Positions 17,092 through 26,588 are shown, counted from the stretch's first letter. The stretch: DNA of 64,000 bases from Caulobacter vibrioides OR37 (GCF_000372645.1 NZ_APMP01000018.1:18529-82528); one strand, 5' to 3'. Notes: generated by a model not told the origin, from the sequence alone. A program made the numbers and translations.

Positions 17092-17325
17092 ATGATCAGC
17101 AAACTTGCCACGAAGATCGCTCTGGGCGGCGCGATCGCCCTCAGCTTCCTGCCCGCCGTCGCGTTCGCCTATCCGCCGGTCGCCTATGAGCGCATCTATT
17201 ACGCCGAGCCTGAGCACACGACCGAGGTCGGCGGCATGTACAGGCCTTGCCTGGGCCAAGGCATCACGCAGATTTGGGGTACGAGCAGCGCTTACTATAC
17301 CGAGACCACCTATCCCTGCGAATAA
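17092..17325 (+). CDS. small secreted protein, DUF6289-like
   Basis: 77 residues from the ATG at 17092. The signal peptide is [20 protein letters not shown] with cleavage expected after AVAFA. The mature peptide of about 54 residues is rich in Tyr and Thr and has Cys at RPCLG and at the end (TYPCE). The layout ([15 protein letters not shown]) resembles the DUF6289 group of short exported proteins of unknown function. No operon partners. Confidence 0.65.
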   Translation: MISKLATKIALGGAIALSFLPAVAFAYPPVAYERIYYAEPEHTTEVGGMYRPCLGQGITQIWGTSSAYYTETTYPCE

Positions 17326-17450
17326 CGGGGCGCCGCGAACATACGATTGAAGCGAACCAGGGAACCTCTCTCGCGGGAGAGGTTCTTCGCGCCCGCGCGA
17401 AAACCGCCCCGCTTTTGCGCCCTCGCCCGGTTTCCGCTAGAAGCCGCGCC

Positions 17451-18569
17451 ATGTCGCACAACACCTTCGGCCACCTGTTCCGCGTCACCACCTGGGGCGA
17501 GAGCCACGGGCCCGCCCTGGGCTGCGTCGTCGATGGCTGCCCGCCCGGGATCGCGCTGACGGCCGAGATGATCCAGAGGTTCCTCGACAAGCGCCGGCCT
17601 GGCAGCGGCAAGTTCGTGACCCAGCGCCAGGAGCCGGACGCGGTGCGCATCCTGTCGGGCGTGTTCGAGGACGAGCGCAGCAACGGCCAGCGCACGACCG
17701 GCACGCCAATCAGCCTGATGATCGAGAACACCGACCAGCGGTCGAAGGACTATTCCGAGATCGCCCAGGCCTTCCGCCCCGGCCATGCCGACTACGCCTA
17801 TTTCGCCAAGTACGGCGTGCGGGACTATCGCGGCGGCGGGCGCAGCTCGGCGCGCGAGACCGCCGCGCGGGTCGCGGCCGGCGCGATCGCGCGCCTCGTC
17901 ATCCCCGGCGTCACCGTGCGCGCGGCCCTGACCCAGATCGGGCCGCACGCGATCAACCGCGAAAACTGGGACTGGGGTCAGGTCGAGCGGAACCCCTACT
18001 GGTCCCCCGACGCCGCGATCGTGCCCGTGTGGGAAGAGCACCTGGAAAAAATCCGCAAGGCCGGCTCGTCGACCGGGGCGATCGTCGAGGTCGAGGCGAT
18101 CGGCGTTCCGGCCGGCTGGGGCGCGCCGCTCTATGGCAAGCTGGACGCCGAGCTGGCCGCCGCGCTGATGTCGATCAACGCCGCCAAGGGCGTCGAGATC
18201 GGCGAGGGCTTCGCCAGCGCCGCCCTGACCGGCGAGGACAACGCCGACGCCATGCGCCTGGGGCCGGACGGCCAGCCGGCGTTCCTGTCCAACCATGCCG
18301 GCGGGATCCTGGGCGGCATTTCGACGGGGCAGCCCGTCGTCGCGCGCGTCGCCTTCAAGCCGACCTCGTCGATCCTGATCCCGCGCCAGACGCTGAACGA
18401 GGCGGGCCAGGAGGTCGATCTGCGCACCAAGGGCCGCCACGATCCCTGCGTCGGCATCCGGGGCGTCCCGGTGGTCGAGGCCATGACCGCCTGCGTGCTG
18501 GCCGACGCCTTTCTGCGCCATCGCGGCCAGACGGGCGGCGGCGCGTTCACCCTGAGCGCGCAAGCTTGA
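17451..18569 (+). CDS. aroC: chorismate synthase
   Basis: 372 residues. The start [20 protein letters not shown] at 17451 is the canonical AroC N terminus, so the longer reading from 17247 is rejected. The family signatures GESHGPALG (residues about 16-24), [24 protein letters not shown] segment ([14 protein letters not shown] here) and [17 protein letters not shown] are present. It converts EPSP to chorismate with reduced FMN, the final shikimate step. It has no obvious operon partner. Confidence 0.96.
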   Translation: MSHNTFGHLFRVTTWGESHGPALGCVVDGCPPGIALTAEMIQRFLDKRRPGSGKFVTQRQEPDAVRILSGVFEDERSNGQRTTGTPISLMIENTDQRSKDYSEIAQAFRPGHADYAYFAKYGVRDYRGGGRSSARETAARVAAGAIARLVIPGVTVRAALTQIGPHAINRENWDWGQVERNPYWSPDAAIVPVWEEHLEKIRKAGSSTGAIVEVEAIGVPAGWGAPLYGKLDAELAAALMSINAAKGVEIGEGFASAALTGEDNADAMRLGPDGQPAFLSNHAGGILGGISTGQPVVARVAFKPTSSILIPRQTLNEAGQEVDLRTKGRHDPCVGIRGVPVVEAMTACVLADAFLRHRGQTGGGAFTLSAQA

Positions 18570-18736
18570 GCAAGATCAAGAGTCTCGCACCGATCGGCCT
18601 TGGCACTGATTTAGCTCGCCTTTTCAGTTGACCCGCGAAGGCTCGCGGGCGTAAGGCTGGAAACACCTATCCCCTGGCGCGAGACAATCACACGCCATGA
18701 GTGTGATGGGCGGCGCGATGACAGGGGGCCCAGCGC

Positions 18737-19267
18737 GTGCGTTTCGACCTTCTGAAAATACTGCTGGTCGACGACAACCAGCACATGCGCATCCTGCTGA
18801 TCGAGATCTTGCGCGCGATCGGCGTCCAGCACGTCTTCGAGGCGATGGATGGGGCCGAGGCGCTGTCGATCATGCGAAGCACGGCCATCGACGTCGTGTT
18901 CACCGACCTGTCCATGAACGGCGTGGACGGCCTCGACTTCGTCAATCTGGTCCGTCGCGCGCCCAACAGCCCCAATCCGCTCGTCCCGATCGTGATGATC
19001 ACCGGCCATTCGACCCAGCGCCGGGTGCACGAGGCGCGCGACGCGGGCGTCAACGAATTCCTGGCCAAGCCGGTGACCGCGCGCGGCGTCATCCATCGCC
19101 TGACCCTGCTGATCGAGAACCCCCGTCCGTTCGTGCGGACCGAGGACTATTTCGGCCCCGACCGCCGAAGGCGCGCCGATCCGCGCCACACGGGCCCCTG
19201 GCGGCGCGCCGAGGACGCCAACACCGCCTATCTGGACGTCGAGTCCGATCGCATCCGGCCGTCCTGA
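18737..19267 (+). CDS. single-domain response regulator (CheY-like receiver with C-terminal tail)
   Basis: 176 residues from a GTG preceded by a G-rich ribosome site (AGGGGG). Receiver residues are acidic pair Asp12-Asp13, phospho-acceptor Asp57 in VVFTDLSM, Thr89 in MITGHS and Lys111 in LAKPV. There is no DNA-binding or enzymatic output; the basic tail FGPDRRRRADPRHTGPWRR may be an interaction or localisation segment. No kinase is adjacent, so the partner is elsewhere. Confidence 0.85.
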   Translation: MRFDLLKILLVDDNQHMRILLIEILRAIGVQHVFEAMDGAEALSIMRSTAIDVVFTDLSMNGVDGLDFVNLVRRAPNSPNPLVPIVMITGHSTQRRVHEARDAGVNEFLAKPVTARGVIHRLTLLIENPRPFVRTEDYFGPDRRRRADPRHTGPWRRAEDANTAYLDVESDRIRPS

Positions 19268-19324
19268 CGCGGGCGCTCGGCCGCCGCGACGATCCGACAC
19301 GCGGAATTTAAACGATTGGCCGGC

Positions 19325-19439
19325 TAGAGCCTCGCGCGTCAAAACGGAATCGTTTTGACGCGATAACGAGGCTCTAAATCAAATACTTAGAGCGTGACTC
19401 GCGCCGAAACCGGTTCCCACTTTCGGCGTCACGCTCTAG
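19325..19439. repeat. type F double-hairpin intergenic element, copy 1
   Basis: Two adjacent palindromes. TAGAGCCTCG... pairs with ...CGAGGCTCTA around TCAAAACGGAATCGTTTTGA (19325-19376). The second, 19388-19439, runs from TAGAGCGTGAC to GTCACGCTCTA and contains GAAACCGGTTCCC. Related copies are at 48275 and, partially, 26589. The ACCGGTT core resembles RIME-like elements of other alphaproteobacteria. Confidence 0.8.
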
Positions 19440-19470
19440 AAGAGCCAAACAGCGTTTTGTGAGCCTTGCC

Positions 19471-19686
19471 ATGACCCTTCGCCGTCTCGCGCCGATCACC
19501 GCCGTCCTGACGGCGCTGGCCCTCTCGCAGGCGGGCTGCGTGGCCTCCGCCGTGGGCGCCGCGGCCGGCACGGCCATCGGGGTCACCGGCGCGGCGGTCG
19601 GCGGCGCGGCCAAGCTGGGCGGCCATGCCGTCATGGCCACGGGCCGGGCCATCACGCCGGGACACGGCGACAAGGATCCGAAGTAG
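19471..19686 (+). CDS. small lipoprotein, Gly/Ala-rich
   Basis: 71 residues from the ATG at 19471 (a GTG at 19459 is possible). The signal peptide MTLRRLAPITAVLTALALSQ leads to a lipobox SQAGC. The rest is a Gly-Ala-Val-rich segment (VGAAAGTAIGVTGAAVGGAA), resembling glycine-zipper lipoproteins of the envelope, then HGDKDPK. Function unknown. Confidence 0.65.
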   Translation: MTLRRLAPITAVLTALALSQAGCVASAVGAAAGTAIGVTGAAVGGAAKLGGHAVMATGRAITPGHGDKDPK

Positions 19687-19694
19687 GCGGCGCC

Positions 19695-20060
19695 CTACAG
19701 CGCCAGGGAGCAGGTCTCGCCGATCGTCGGGCGCGACAGCACCACGCGCGACAGGCTCGGGAAGGTCCCCTTCAGCCGCTCGGCGAAATAGAGGCACAGA
19801 CGCTCCAGGCTCGGGACGTCCAGGCCGGGCTTTTCGTTCAGCAGGCCATGGTCGAGCTCGGCCGCGATGGCCTTCAGCGCCACGTCCAGGCTTTCCAGGT
19901 CGGCGACCCAGCCGGCCTCCGCCATCTCGCCCTTCACGCTGGCCTCGACCTTGAACGAGTGGCCGTGCAGCCGGCGGTAGCGATGGTCCGGCGGACCCTG
20001 CTCAATGAAATGGGCCGCGTCGAAATACGCGGCCTTCGTGATCTCGAAGACGGGCTTCAT
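19695..20060 (-). CDS. queD: 6-carboxytetrahydropterin synthase, lacking the usual catalytic Cys
   Basis: 121 residues, T-fold. Zinc ligands are His17 (DAAHF) and His32/His34 (RLHGHSF). Asp70-His71 (ELDHGLLNE) and Glu115 (GETC) complete the known acid-base set. The position of the catalytic Cys of E. coli QueD, in HKCGRLHGHS, is Tyr28 here (HRYRRLHGHS). It would turn dihydroneopterin triphosphate into 6-carboxytetrahydropterin, but the altered residue makes activity uncertain. It is the last gene of a queC-queE-queD set, which strongly supports a queuosine role. Confidence 0.85.
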   Translation of the reverse strand: MKPVFEITKAAYFDAAHFIEQGPPDHRYRRLHGHSFKVEASVKGEMAEAGWVADLESLDVALKAIAAELDHGLLNEKPGLDVPSLERLCLYFAERLKGTFPSLSRVVLSRPTIGETCSLAL

Positions 20061-20132
20061 ATGTCGCTTCTTTGACTAGGCCTGGGAGGCTCTAGCGCGA
20101 CGACCCTGTCACCAAGTCGCGCGCCTTATCCG

Positions 20133-20765
20133 TCAGGGCAGGCCGAGATATTTGTGTGTTTGGACGCTTAAACGCCATTGCGGGTGGGAAAGGCAATAGG
20201 CCACCGCCAATTGGGTGTTCCGCTCGCGCTCCGGTCCGTCCATCGGCTGCAGGTAGAAGCGCTCGAAATCGAGGTCGGCGAACCGCTCGGGCGGGGCCTT
20301 TTCCTGAGGAAAAACAAGCTTCAGTTCCTGGCCGGACGTTTGAACCACCGGCGCGTCGGCCTTGGGGCTGACGCAGATCCAGTCGATTCCGTCCGGCGCC
20401 TTAAGGGTTCCGTTGCTCTCGACCGCGATCTGGAACCCTCGCGCGCGCAGGGCCGCGATCGCCTCGGCGTCCAGCTGCAGCAGCGGCTCCCCGCCGGTGC
20501 AGACGACCAGGCGATCGTCCGGCCCGCCGGTCCACTGGGCCTCGACCGCCGAGGCCAGCGCCTCGGCCGTGGCGAACTTGCCGCCGTTCTCGCCGTCGGT
20601 CCCGACGAAGTCGGTGTCGCAGAACGCGCAGACCGCCTTGGCGCGGTCCTGCTCGCGCCCGCTCCACAGGTTACAGCCGGAGAACCGGCAGAACACCGCC
20701 GCCTTGCCGGCCTGGCCGCCCTCGCCCTGAAGGGTGAGGAAGATCTCCTTCACCGAATAGGTCAT
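20133..20765 (-). CDS. queE: 7-carboxy-7-deazaguanine synthase (radical SAM)
   Basis: 210 residues. It begins with the QueE signature YSVKEIFLTLQGEGGQAGKA. The cluster-binding cysteines are spaced Cys31-x14-Cys46-x2-Cys49, not the usual C-x3-C-x2-C. This is the CX14CX2C variant known from the Burkholderia multivorans type of QueE. SAM-side motifs CTGGEPLLQ and the C-terminal YLQPMDGPERE are also present. It uses SAM and a [4Fe-4S] cluster to contract 6-carboxytetrahydropterin to 7-carboxy-7-deazaguanine. It lies between queC and queD. Confidence 0.93.
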   Translation of the reverse strand: MTYSVKEIFLTLQGEGGQAGKAAVFCRFSGCNLWSGREQDRAKAVCAFCDTDFVGTDGENGGKFATAEALASAVEAQWTGGPDDRLVVCTGGEPLLQLDAEAIAALRARGFQIAVESNGTLKAPDGIDWICVSPKADAPVVQTSGQELKLVFPQEKAPPERFADLDFERFYLQPMDGPERERNTQLAVAYCLSHPQWRLSVQTHKYLGLP

Positions 20766-20792
20766 ACTCCCTTCCCCCTTTGATGGGGGAAG
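20764..20792. repeat. single type A hairpin between queC and queE
   Basis: CCCTTCCCCCTTTGATGGGG followed by GAAGG: one arm of the type A element as a lone hairpin, directly before the queE start. Confidence 0.6.
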
Positions 20793-20811
20793 GAAAACCG
20801 CTGATCGCCGC

Positions 20812-21540
20812 TCATCGGACGAGCGCCTCGCGCCCCGCCGCGTCCCACTCGGCGTAGCCTTTTTCGCGCAGCTCGCACGCCGGGCAGGTTCCGCAGCCGT
20901 GGCCCCACGGATGGAGCTCGTCGCGTTCGCCCTGGTAGCAGGTGTGGCTTTCCTCGACGATCAACCGGACCAGATCCTCGCCGCCCAGGCTCTTGGAGAG
21001 CGCCCAGGTCTGGGCCTTGGTCAGCCACATCAGCGGAGTCTCGACGCGGAAATTCCGATCCATGCCCAGGTTCAGGGCGCCTTGCATGGCGTCCAGCGTG
21101 TCGCGGCGACAGTCCGGATAGCCCGAGAAGTCGGTCTCGCACATGCCGCCGACCAAGGCGTCGATCCCGCGCCGGTCGGCCAGGGCCGCGGCGTAGATCA
21201 GGAACACCAGGTTGCGCCCAGGGACGAAGGTCGACGGCAGGCCGCGCTCGGTCATCTCGATGGCGCGGTCGGCGGTCAGGGCCGACTGGGCCACCGCGCC
21301 GAAGCTCCTGATGTCGAGCACATGGTCCTCGCCCAGGCGCTCGGCCCAGCGCGGAAAGCGCGCGGCGATCTCGCGGCGCACGGTCTGGCGGGCCTCCATC
21401 TCGATGGCGTGGCGTTGGCCATAGTCGAAGCCGACGGTCTCGACCCGCCCATAGCGCTCCAGCGCCCAGGCCAGGCACACGCTGCTGTCCTGGCCGCCGG
21501 AAAACAGGACCAGGGCCGCTTGGCTCTCGGTGGGGCTCAT
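20812..21540 (-). CDS. queC: 7-cyano-7-deazaguanine synthase
   Basis: 242 residues. The PP-loop is FSGGQDSSV (about 13-21). The C-terminal zinc-binding cysteines are CYQGERDE followed by [11 protein letters not shown], four Cys in all. It converts CDG plus ammonia and ATP into preQ0. It is the first gene of the queC-queE-queD operon; a queF or tgt gene is not in the window. Confidence 0.95.
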   Translation of the reverse strand: MSPTESQAALVLFSGGQDSSVCLAWALERYGRVETVGFDYGQRHAIEMEARQTVRREIAARFPRWAERLGEDHVLDIRSFGAVAQSALTADRAIEMTERGLPSTFVPGRNLVFLIYAAALADRRGIDALVGGMCETDFSGYPDCRRDTLDAMQGALNLGMDRNFRVETPLMWLTKAQTWALSKSLGGEDLVRLIVEESHTCYQGERDELHPWGHGCGTCPACELREKGYAEWDAAGREALVR

Positions 21541-22019
21541 GCGGGCCTCTCGACTTGAAAGAGGGGGAACATGGGCCCTCCCCTACACCAAGCAAGGCCG
21601 CCCCGGAACCTCGGGCGCGGCGCCACCTGGCCGAACCGCGCTCTTTGGCGATACTCCGGACATGAAGATCGCCGACGTCTTTCGCCCGCGAAATATATGG
21701 AAACCGCCGATCAGCCGCTATATTGGCGACTCAGAGCGCGACTTTCCGTCGCGGAACGCGACAAACCTGATCTTCTAATTCAAGGGTGACTTACGCGCCC
21801 TAGGAGAACAAGGCCCTCCGAAAGTGAAAAGGCGTAACCTATCGCTGATCACTTACACGCAGGCCAGTTGACAGCTTTCAAACGCAAGTATGCAATCTCC
21901 CAATGCCACGAAGGGCCCGCCGTGCGCCCGCGTGGTGAAAAACAGTACGGCGCCGAGGAAACATCGACCCTCGCAGGCTCCGCCCATAAGGGGCCGCTTG
22001 GGTTCAGGGAGGGAATTCA
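21541..22019 (+). other. non-coding leader region before the TonB-dependent receptor
   Basis: 479 bp without a supportable gene. A short in-frame reading at 21662-21778 (38 codons) has no family and a weak ribosome site. The region is less GC-rich than its surroundings and carries the promoter described at 21868. The 5' UTR from that promoter would be roughly 115 nt and ends in a strong AGGGAGGGA ribosome site at about 22006-22014. Confidence 0.5.
21868..21896 (+). promoter_or_regulatory. sigma-70-type promoter for the TonB-dependent receptor
   Basis: TTGACA (21868-21873), exact spacing of 17 bp, then TGCAAT (21891-21896). The -35 is a perfect match and the -10 matches four of six. Confidence 0.5.
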
Positions 22020-24857
22020 ATGTCGCAAACTCTGCGTATGCGGAGCCTGTTGGTCATGGGCGCTTCCGTGATCGCGATCTCCGGCTTCGCCGTCCCCGCG
22101 TTCGCGCAGCAGGCCAAGCCCGCTCAACCGGCGGCCCAGACCACGGTCATCGAGGAACTGGTCGTCACCGCCCAGAAGAAGGAAGAGGCGCTGCAGGACG
22201 TGCCGATCGCGGTGTCGGCCTTCAGCCAGGACAGCCTGGCCGCGCAGAAGATCGACGGCGGTCCCAACCTGCAGCAGGCGATTCCGAACGTCACCTTCGC
22301 CCGCAGCAACTTCACCAACAGCTTCAACTTCCAGATCCGCGGCATCGGGGCCAAGGCGGTCGGCGCGTCGGCCGACCAGGGCGTCGGCGTCCACATGAAC
22401 AACGCCCCGCAGCAGTCGGGCAACCTGTTCGAATCCGAATTCTATGACGTCGAGCGCGTCGAAGTGCTGCGCGGCCCGCAGGGCACGCTGTATGGCCGCA
22501 ACGCCACCGGCGGCGTGGTCAACGTGATCACCGCCAAGCCGACCGACAAGTTCGAGGCCAATGTCCGCGCCGAAGTCGGCAACTACGGCTCGACCCGCTA
22601 TCGCGGCATGGTCAACATCCCGATCTTCGAGGACAAGCTGGCCGTTCGCGTCGCCGGCACCACGCTGAACCGCGACGGCTTCGTCACCAACACCTTCAAC
22701 AATCACAAGGTCGACGACCGGGATCTGTACTCGACCCGCGTCCAGGTGATGTTCAACCCGACCGAGAAGCTGCGCACCAACTTCCTGTGGGAGCGCTTCC
22801 ACGAGGACGACAACCGCGCCCGCACCGGCAAGCAGCTCTGCACCAAGGACCCGGGCCCGGCCACGGTCGGCGGCGTCGCCACCGGCGCGTCGCGCATCTT
22901 CCTGTCGCAGGGCTGTCTGCCCTCGTCGCTGTATGGCTCCAGCGCCTATGGCACGGTCAACACCGCCGGCACCCTGACCGGCCTGCTGGGCAACATCTTC
23001 GGCTTCACCTCGGGCGACGTGAACGCCGGCAACACCACCTCGACCGACCTGCAACAGATCCAGACCGCTCTGGACCCGCTGTATCGCTCGGCCTCGAACA
23101 CCTATCAGTTCACCCTGAACTACGACCTGACCGACAAGCTGGCCTTCACGGCCATGACGTCCTACGGCAAGGGCACGGTCTATACCAAGCAGGACTACAA
23201 CCGCACCGTCTCGCTGGTGCCGTTCAACAACACGCCGTTTACGCCGGGCGGCTTCTTCAACGACCCGCAGGTCGGCAACACCAACAAGTTCACCACGATC
23301 GACGTCTCGTCGGGCCGCTCCGAACAGTTCAGCCAGGAACTGCGACTGCAGTCGTCGTTCGACGGTCCGCTGAACTTCAACTTCGGCGGCATCCACTTCA
23401 CCTACCGGACGCTGACCGACTACTACGTGATCGGCAACTCGCTGACCCTGTCGTCGCTGGCCCTGAACTACTCCAAGACCGGCAACCCGAACTGCAACCC
23501 GGCGACCACCGCCAACTGCATCGGCATCGACACCTCGGCCACGCCGACCGGCGACGGCCACAACTACTATGACAACCGCACGCCCTACACCCTGACCTCG
23601 GACGCCCTGTTCGGCGAACTGTACTGGCAGGCCAACGAGGATCTGAAGTTCACCCTGGGCCTGCGCCAGACCCGCGACAAGAAGGCGGTGAAGAACTTCT
23701 CGACCGTGCTGCTGGCGCCCGGCTACGGCCTGACGCTGAACCCGACCAACCCCGACCAGCGCGCCCGCTTCAGCGAGCTGACCGGCCGCTTCGGCTTCGA
23801 CTACAAGGCGCACCTGTCGTTCACCGACGACACGCTGCTGTATGCCTTCTACTCCAAGGGCTACAAGGGCGGCGGCATCAACCCGGGCGTCCCGGCCAAC
23901 TCGGTCGGCGTCAAGCAGACCTTCGACCCCGAATTCGTCAACGCGATCGAGGTCGGCACCAAAAACACGATGCTGCACGGCAGCCTGCTCTTCAACGCCA
24001 CCGGCTTCTACTACGATTACCAGGGCTATCAGATCTCGAAGATCGTCAACCGCACCTCGGTCAACGAGAACGTCAACGCCAAGGTCTACGGCCTGGAGTT
24101 CGAGACCATCTGGTCGCCGGTGCATGACCTGAAGCTGAACGCCAACCTGGGCTATCTGCACACCAAGATCGGCGACGGCGTCAGCTCGATCGACACCATG
24201 AACCGCACGCAGAACAACCCGCTGTACACGGTCGTGAAGGTCGGTCCCAACTCGCCCGCCGTCGGCGCCAACTGCGTGCTGACGACCTCCGGCGTCGCCA
24301 CGGTGCTGGGCCTGGGCGCGGGCGCCACCCTGCCCTTCGCCTGCTCGGGCGCGGCGGCCTACCAGGCGTTCCTGGCGACTCCGGCCGCGCTCGGCGGCGC
24401 GGGTCTGCCGGCCGCCACGGCCGCCTTCCTGGCCAACGGCACCGGTCTCTACAACTACGGCGCCGGCTATTCGATCGAAGGCACGGCCTCCAGCCTGGCG
24501 GGCAAGGAGCTGCCGAACTCGCCGCACTGGACCGCCTCGGTCGGCGCCCAGTACCGCTTCGACCTGCCGGGCGGCTGGAACGCCACCTTGCGCGGCGACT
24601 ACTATCGCCAGACCCAGCAGTTCGCCCGGGTCTACAACACCGACTACGACCGCCTGAAGGCCTGGGACAACGCCAACATCACCCTGAAGCTGGACAAGCC
24701 GGAATGGGGTGTGACGCTCGAGGCCTATGTGAAGAACCTGGGCAACAAGACCCCGATCGTCGACGCCTATACGACCGACGACACCTCGGGTCTGTTCACG
24801 AACGTAATCACCCAGGAGCCGCGCCTGTACGGCGTGGCCATCACCAAGTCCTGGTAG
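22020..24857 (+). CDS. TonB-dependent outer-membrane receptor
   Basis: 945 residues. The signal peptide ends about AVPAFA-QQ (residue 30). The TonB-box/plug begins TTVIEELVVTAQKKEEALQD, then VPIAVSAFS, ERVEVLRGPQGTLYGRNATGG and VNVITAKPT, the plug consensus. The beta-barrel runs to the C-terminal YGVAITKSW; the last residue is Trp, an aromatic as required for outer-membrane insertion. The VVTAQKKEE / GVGVHMNN style belongs to the large Caulobacterales/sphingomonad receptors used for sugars, plant phenolics or siderophores. The substrate is unknown. The gene stands alone after a long leader and ends in a GGGGCGACGG-type hairpin around 24878-24906. Confidence 0.95.
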   Translation: MSQTLRMRSLLVMGASVIAISGFAVPAFAQQAKPAQPAAQTTVIEELVVTAQKKEEALQDVPIAVSAFSQDSLAAQKIDGGPNLQQAIPNVTFARSNFTNSFNFQIRGIGAKAVGASADQGVGVHMNNAPQQSGNLFESEFYDVERVEVLRGPQGTLYGRNATGGVVNVITAKPTDKFEANVRAEVGNYGSTRYRGMVNIPIFEDKLAVRVAGTTLNRDGFVTNTFNNHKVDDRDLYSTRVQVMFNPTEKLRTNFLWERFHEDDNRARTGKQLCTKDPGPATVGGVATGASRIFLSQGCLPSSLYGSSAYGTVNTAGTLTGLLGNIFGFTSGDVNAGNTTSTDLQQIQTALDPLYRSASNTYQFTLNYDLTDKLAFTAMTSYGKGTVYTKQDYNRTVSLVPFNNTPFTPGGFFNDPQVGNTNKFTTIDVSSGRSEQFSQELRLQSSFDGPLNFNFGGIHFTYRTLTDYYVIGNSLTLSSLALNYSKTGNPNCNPATTANCIGIDTSATPTGDGHNYYDNRTPYTLTSDALFGELYWQANEDLKFTLGLRQTRDKKAVKNFSTVLLAPGYGLTLNPTNPDQRARFSELTGRFGFDYKAHLSFTDDTLLYAFYSKGYKGGGINPGVPANSVGVKQTFDPEFVNAIEVGTKNTMLHGSLLFNATGFYYDYQGYQISKIVNRTSVNENVNAKVYGLEFETIWSPVHDLKLNANLGYLHTKIGDGVSSIDTMNRTQNNPLYTVVKVGPNSPAVGANCVLTTSGVATVLGLGAGATLPFACSGAAAYQAFLATPAALGGAGLPAATAAFLANGTGLYNYGAGYSIEGTASSLAGKELPNSPHWTASVGAQYRFDLPGGWNATLRGDYYRQTQQFARVYNTDYDRLKAWDNANITLKLDKPEWGVTLEAYVKNLGNKTPIVDAYTTDDTSGLFTNVITQEPRLYGVAITKSW

Positions 24858-24877
24858 GCTTGGCGAAACCATCGAGA

Positions 24878-24912
24878 ACGGGGGCGACGGTCTGACCGTC
24901 GCCCCTTTTTTC
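24878..24912 (+). terminator. rho-independent terminator after the TonB-dependent receptor
   Basis: GGGGCGACGGTC-TGACCGTCGCCCC followed by TTTTTTC: 10 or more paired bases then a T run, shortly after the stop codon. Confidence 0.85.
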
Positions 24913-25035
24913 ATGTTCTCTCGCGTCGCGGCGCGATCCTCGCGCGAGGCCCAGAAAGAGAAGCGCGCTCGACTTAACGACTCCGCAAGGCCGCTCGGTC
25001 CATGTTCGCCTCCCGAATGCCGAGCGAAGCGCTGT

Positions 25036-26577
25036 ATGGAAACGCTATCCCGCCTCATCGACCACCGCGCCCCGATCAGCCCCGCCACGCCCTGCGGTCA
25101 GGTGGCGGCGCTGTTCGACGCGGAACCGGCCCTGCCCGCGCTGGCGGTCGTCGAGGGCGCCGCGCCGGTGGGCCTGGTCTACCGCGACGTCCTGAAAGGC
25201 ATGATGCGCGTCGCGGGCGAGACCCTGGCGACCCAGCCGATCGCCAATGTCATGGACCCCGAGCCGCGGATCGTCGCGGCCGATCTCGACGCCAACGCCT
25301 TCGTCATGGCGCTGGCCGAGAGCCCCACGCCGATCCACCGCTCGGCCTATGTCGCCGTGGACGGCGCGGGCCGCTATCTGGGCGTCGGCGGTCTGTCCTC
25401 GCTGCTTGAGTCTCACGGCCGTCGCCAGCGCGAGGCGCGCGACGCCATGGCCCTGGTGGAGCGCATGGCCGTCGATGTCGGCGCCCACCTGAACGGCGTC
25501 ATGGCCATCACCGAGCGCCTCGAGCATCAGCGCCTGACGCCCGACGCCTCCGCCTTCGTCCGCGCCATCGGCGACACCAGCCGCGACATGGGCGAGACCC
25601 TGAGCCGCGCCGTCGATCTGCACCGCTCGGCGCAGGGCCAGCTGACCTTCAAGCTCGCGCCGATGCGCCTGCGCGATCTGGCCGACGCGATCGAGGCGCG
25701 CTGGGCGCCACGCGCCCAGGAAGGCGGCTCCATGCTCCTGGTGTCCTACGATGGCGACCCCGAGTGCGGCGTCGAGGCCGACGGCGATCGTCTGCTTCAG
25801 GTCTTCGACATCCTGATCGAGAACGCCCTGGCGTGCGGCCGGGGCCTGATCGAGGCCCGCCTGACCGCTCGCGCGGAGGGCGCCAAGATCCGACTCGACG
25901 GTCAGGTCCGCGACAACACCGAGGGGCATCTGGAAGAGCGCCTGGCGCGCGTGCGCGACCCGCTGAGCGCCGTCAGCCTGCGCGATCACAGCGAATTGGC
26001 CCACTGCGTCGGCGTGGCCCTGGCTCATCGCATCATGCGCGCGATGGGCGGCCCATTGGCGGCGGAGCCCAATCGCGGCGCGGGCTTGACGGTCGGCTTC
26101 TCGCTGAGCGTCGCCCCGGCCGCCGCGGTCGAGGCCCAGGAGGCCGAACCCGCCGTCGCCGGTCGCGCGGCTCACATCCTGATCGTCGATGACAACGCCA
26201 CCAATCGCATGGTCGCCGAAGCGCTGTGCGACATGTTCGAATGCACGTCGGAACAGGCCGTCGACGGCGTCGAGGCGATCGAGATGGCCCGCGGCGGCCG
26301 CTTCGATCTGATCCTGATGGACATCAAGATGCCCCGGATGGACGGCATCGCCGCGACCCGCGCCATCCGCGAGATGAGCGGCCGTCCGGCGCGGACGCCG
26401 ATCGTCGCCTTGACCGCGAACGCCGATCCCGCCGATGTCCAGACCTACATCGCCGCCGGGATGCAGGATGTGGTCGAAAAGCCGATCAAGCCCGAGCGCC
26501 TGGCCGTCGTCCTGTCGGCCCTGCTCTCCGACGAGGACGACCAGGACGCCGAAAGCGGTCACGAGGCCGCCGCCTGA
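25036..26577 (+). CDS. CBS-domain / degenerate histidine-kinase / receiver hybrid protein
   Basis: 513 residues from METLSRLIDH at 25036. An in-frame start further upstream (24913) adds a low-quality leader over the terminator area and is rejected. The N-terminal half (about 10-125) is a CBS-pair-like module: VAALFDAEPALPALAVVEG, then VMDPEPRIV and YVAVDGAGRYLGVGGL. Residues 130-200 match a DHp helix, but the phospho-acceptor His position preceding NGV (about 146) is Val. The ATPase half keeps LLQVFDILIENALA (N box) while its G boxes are weak (RDNTEGHLEE, CVGVALAHRIMRAMGG). The receiver (about 379-500) is intact: Asp385-Asp386, Asp429 (LILMDIKMP), Thr460, Lys482. It is probably a scaffold whose receiver is phosphorylated by another kinase. 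Confidence 0.8.
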   Translation: METLSRLIDHRAPISPATPCGQVAALFDAEPALPALAVVEGAAPVGLVYRDVLKGMMRVAGETLATQPIANVMDPEPRIVAADLDANAFVMALAESPTPIHRSAYVAVDGAGRYLGVGGLSSLLESHGRRQREARDAMALVERMAVDVGAHLNGVMAITERLEHQRLTPDASAFVRAIGDTSRDMGETLSRAVDLHRSAQGQLTFKLAPMRLRDLADAIEARWAPRAQEGGSMLLVSYDGDPECGVEADGDRLLQVFDILIENALACGRGLIEARLTARAEGAKIRLDGQVRDNTEGHLEERLARVRDPLSAVSLRDHSELAHCVGVALAHRIMRAMGGPLAAEPNRGAGLTVGFSLSVAPAAAVEAQEAEPAVAGRAAHILIVDDNATNRMVAEALCDMFECTSEQAVDGVEAIEMARGGRFDLILMDIKMPRMDGIAATRAIREMSGRPARTPIVALTANADPADVQTYIAAGMQDVVEKPIKPERLAVVLSALLSDEDDQDAESGHEAAA

Positions 26578-26588
26578 TCCTGGGTCGC

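Noticed and set aside
21662..21778. Small reading frame (38 codons) upstream of the TonB-dependent receptor
   Set aside because: No ribosome-binding site of note, no family match, and the region reads better as an untranslated leader.
22017..25088. Long open frame on the minus strand opposite the TonB-dependent receptor
   Set aside because: Composition is Arg/Gly/Val-rich with no domain, as expected for the complement of a GC-rich gene; the plus-strand receptor has full domain support.
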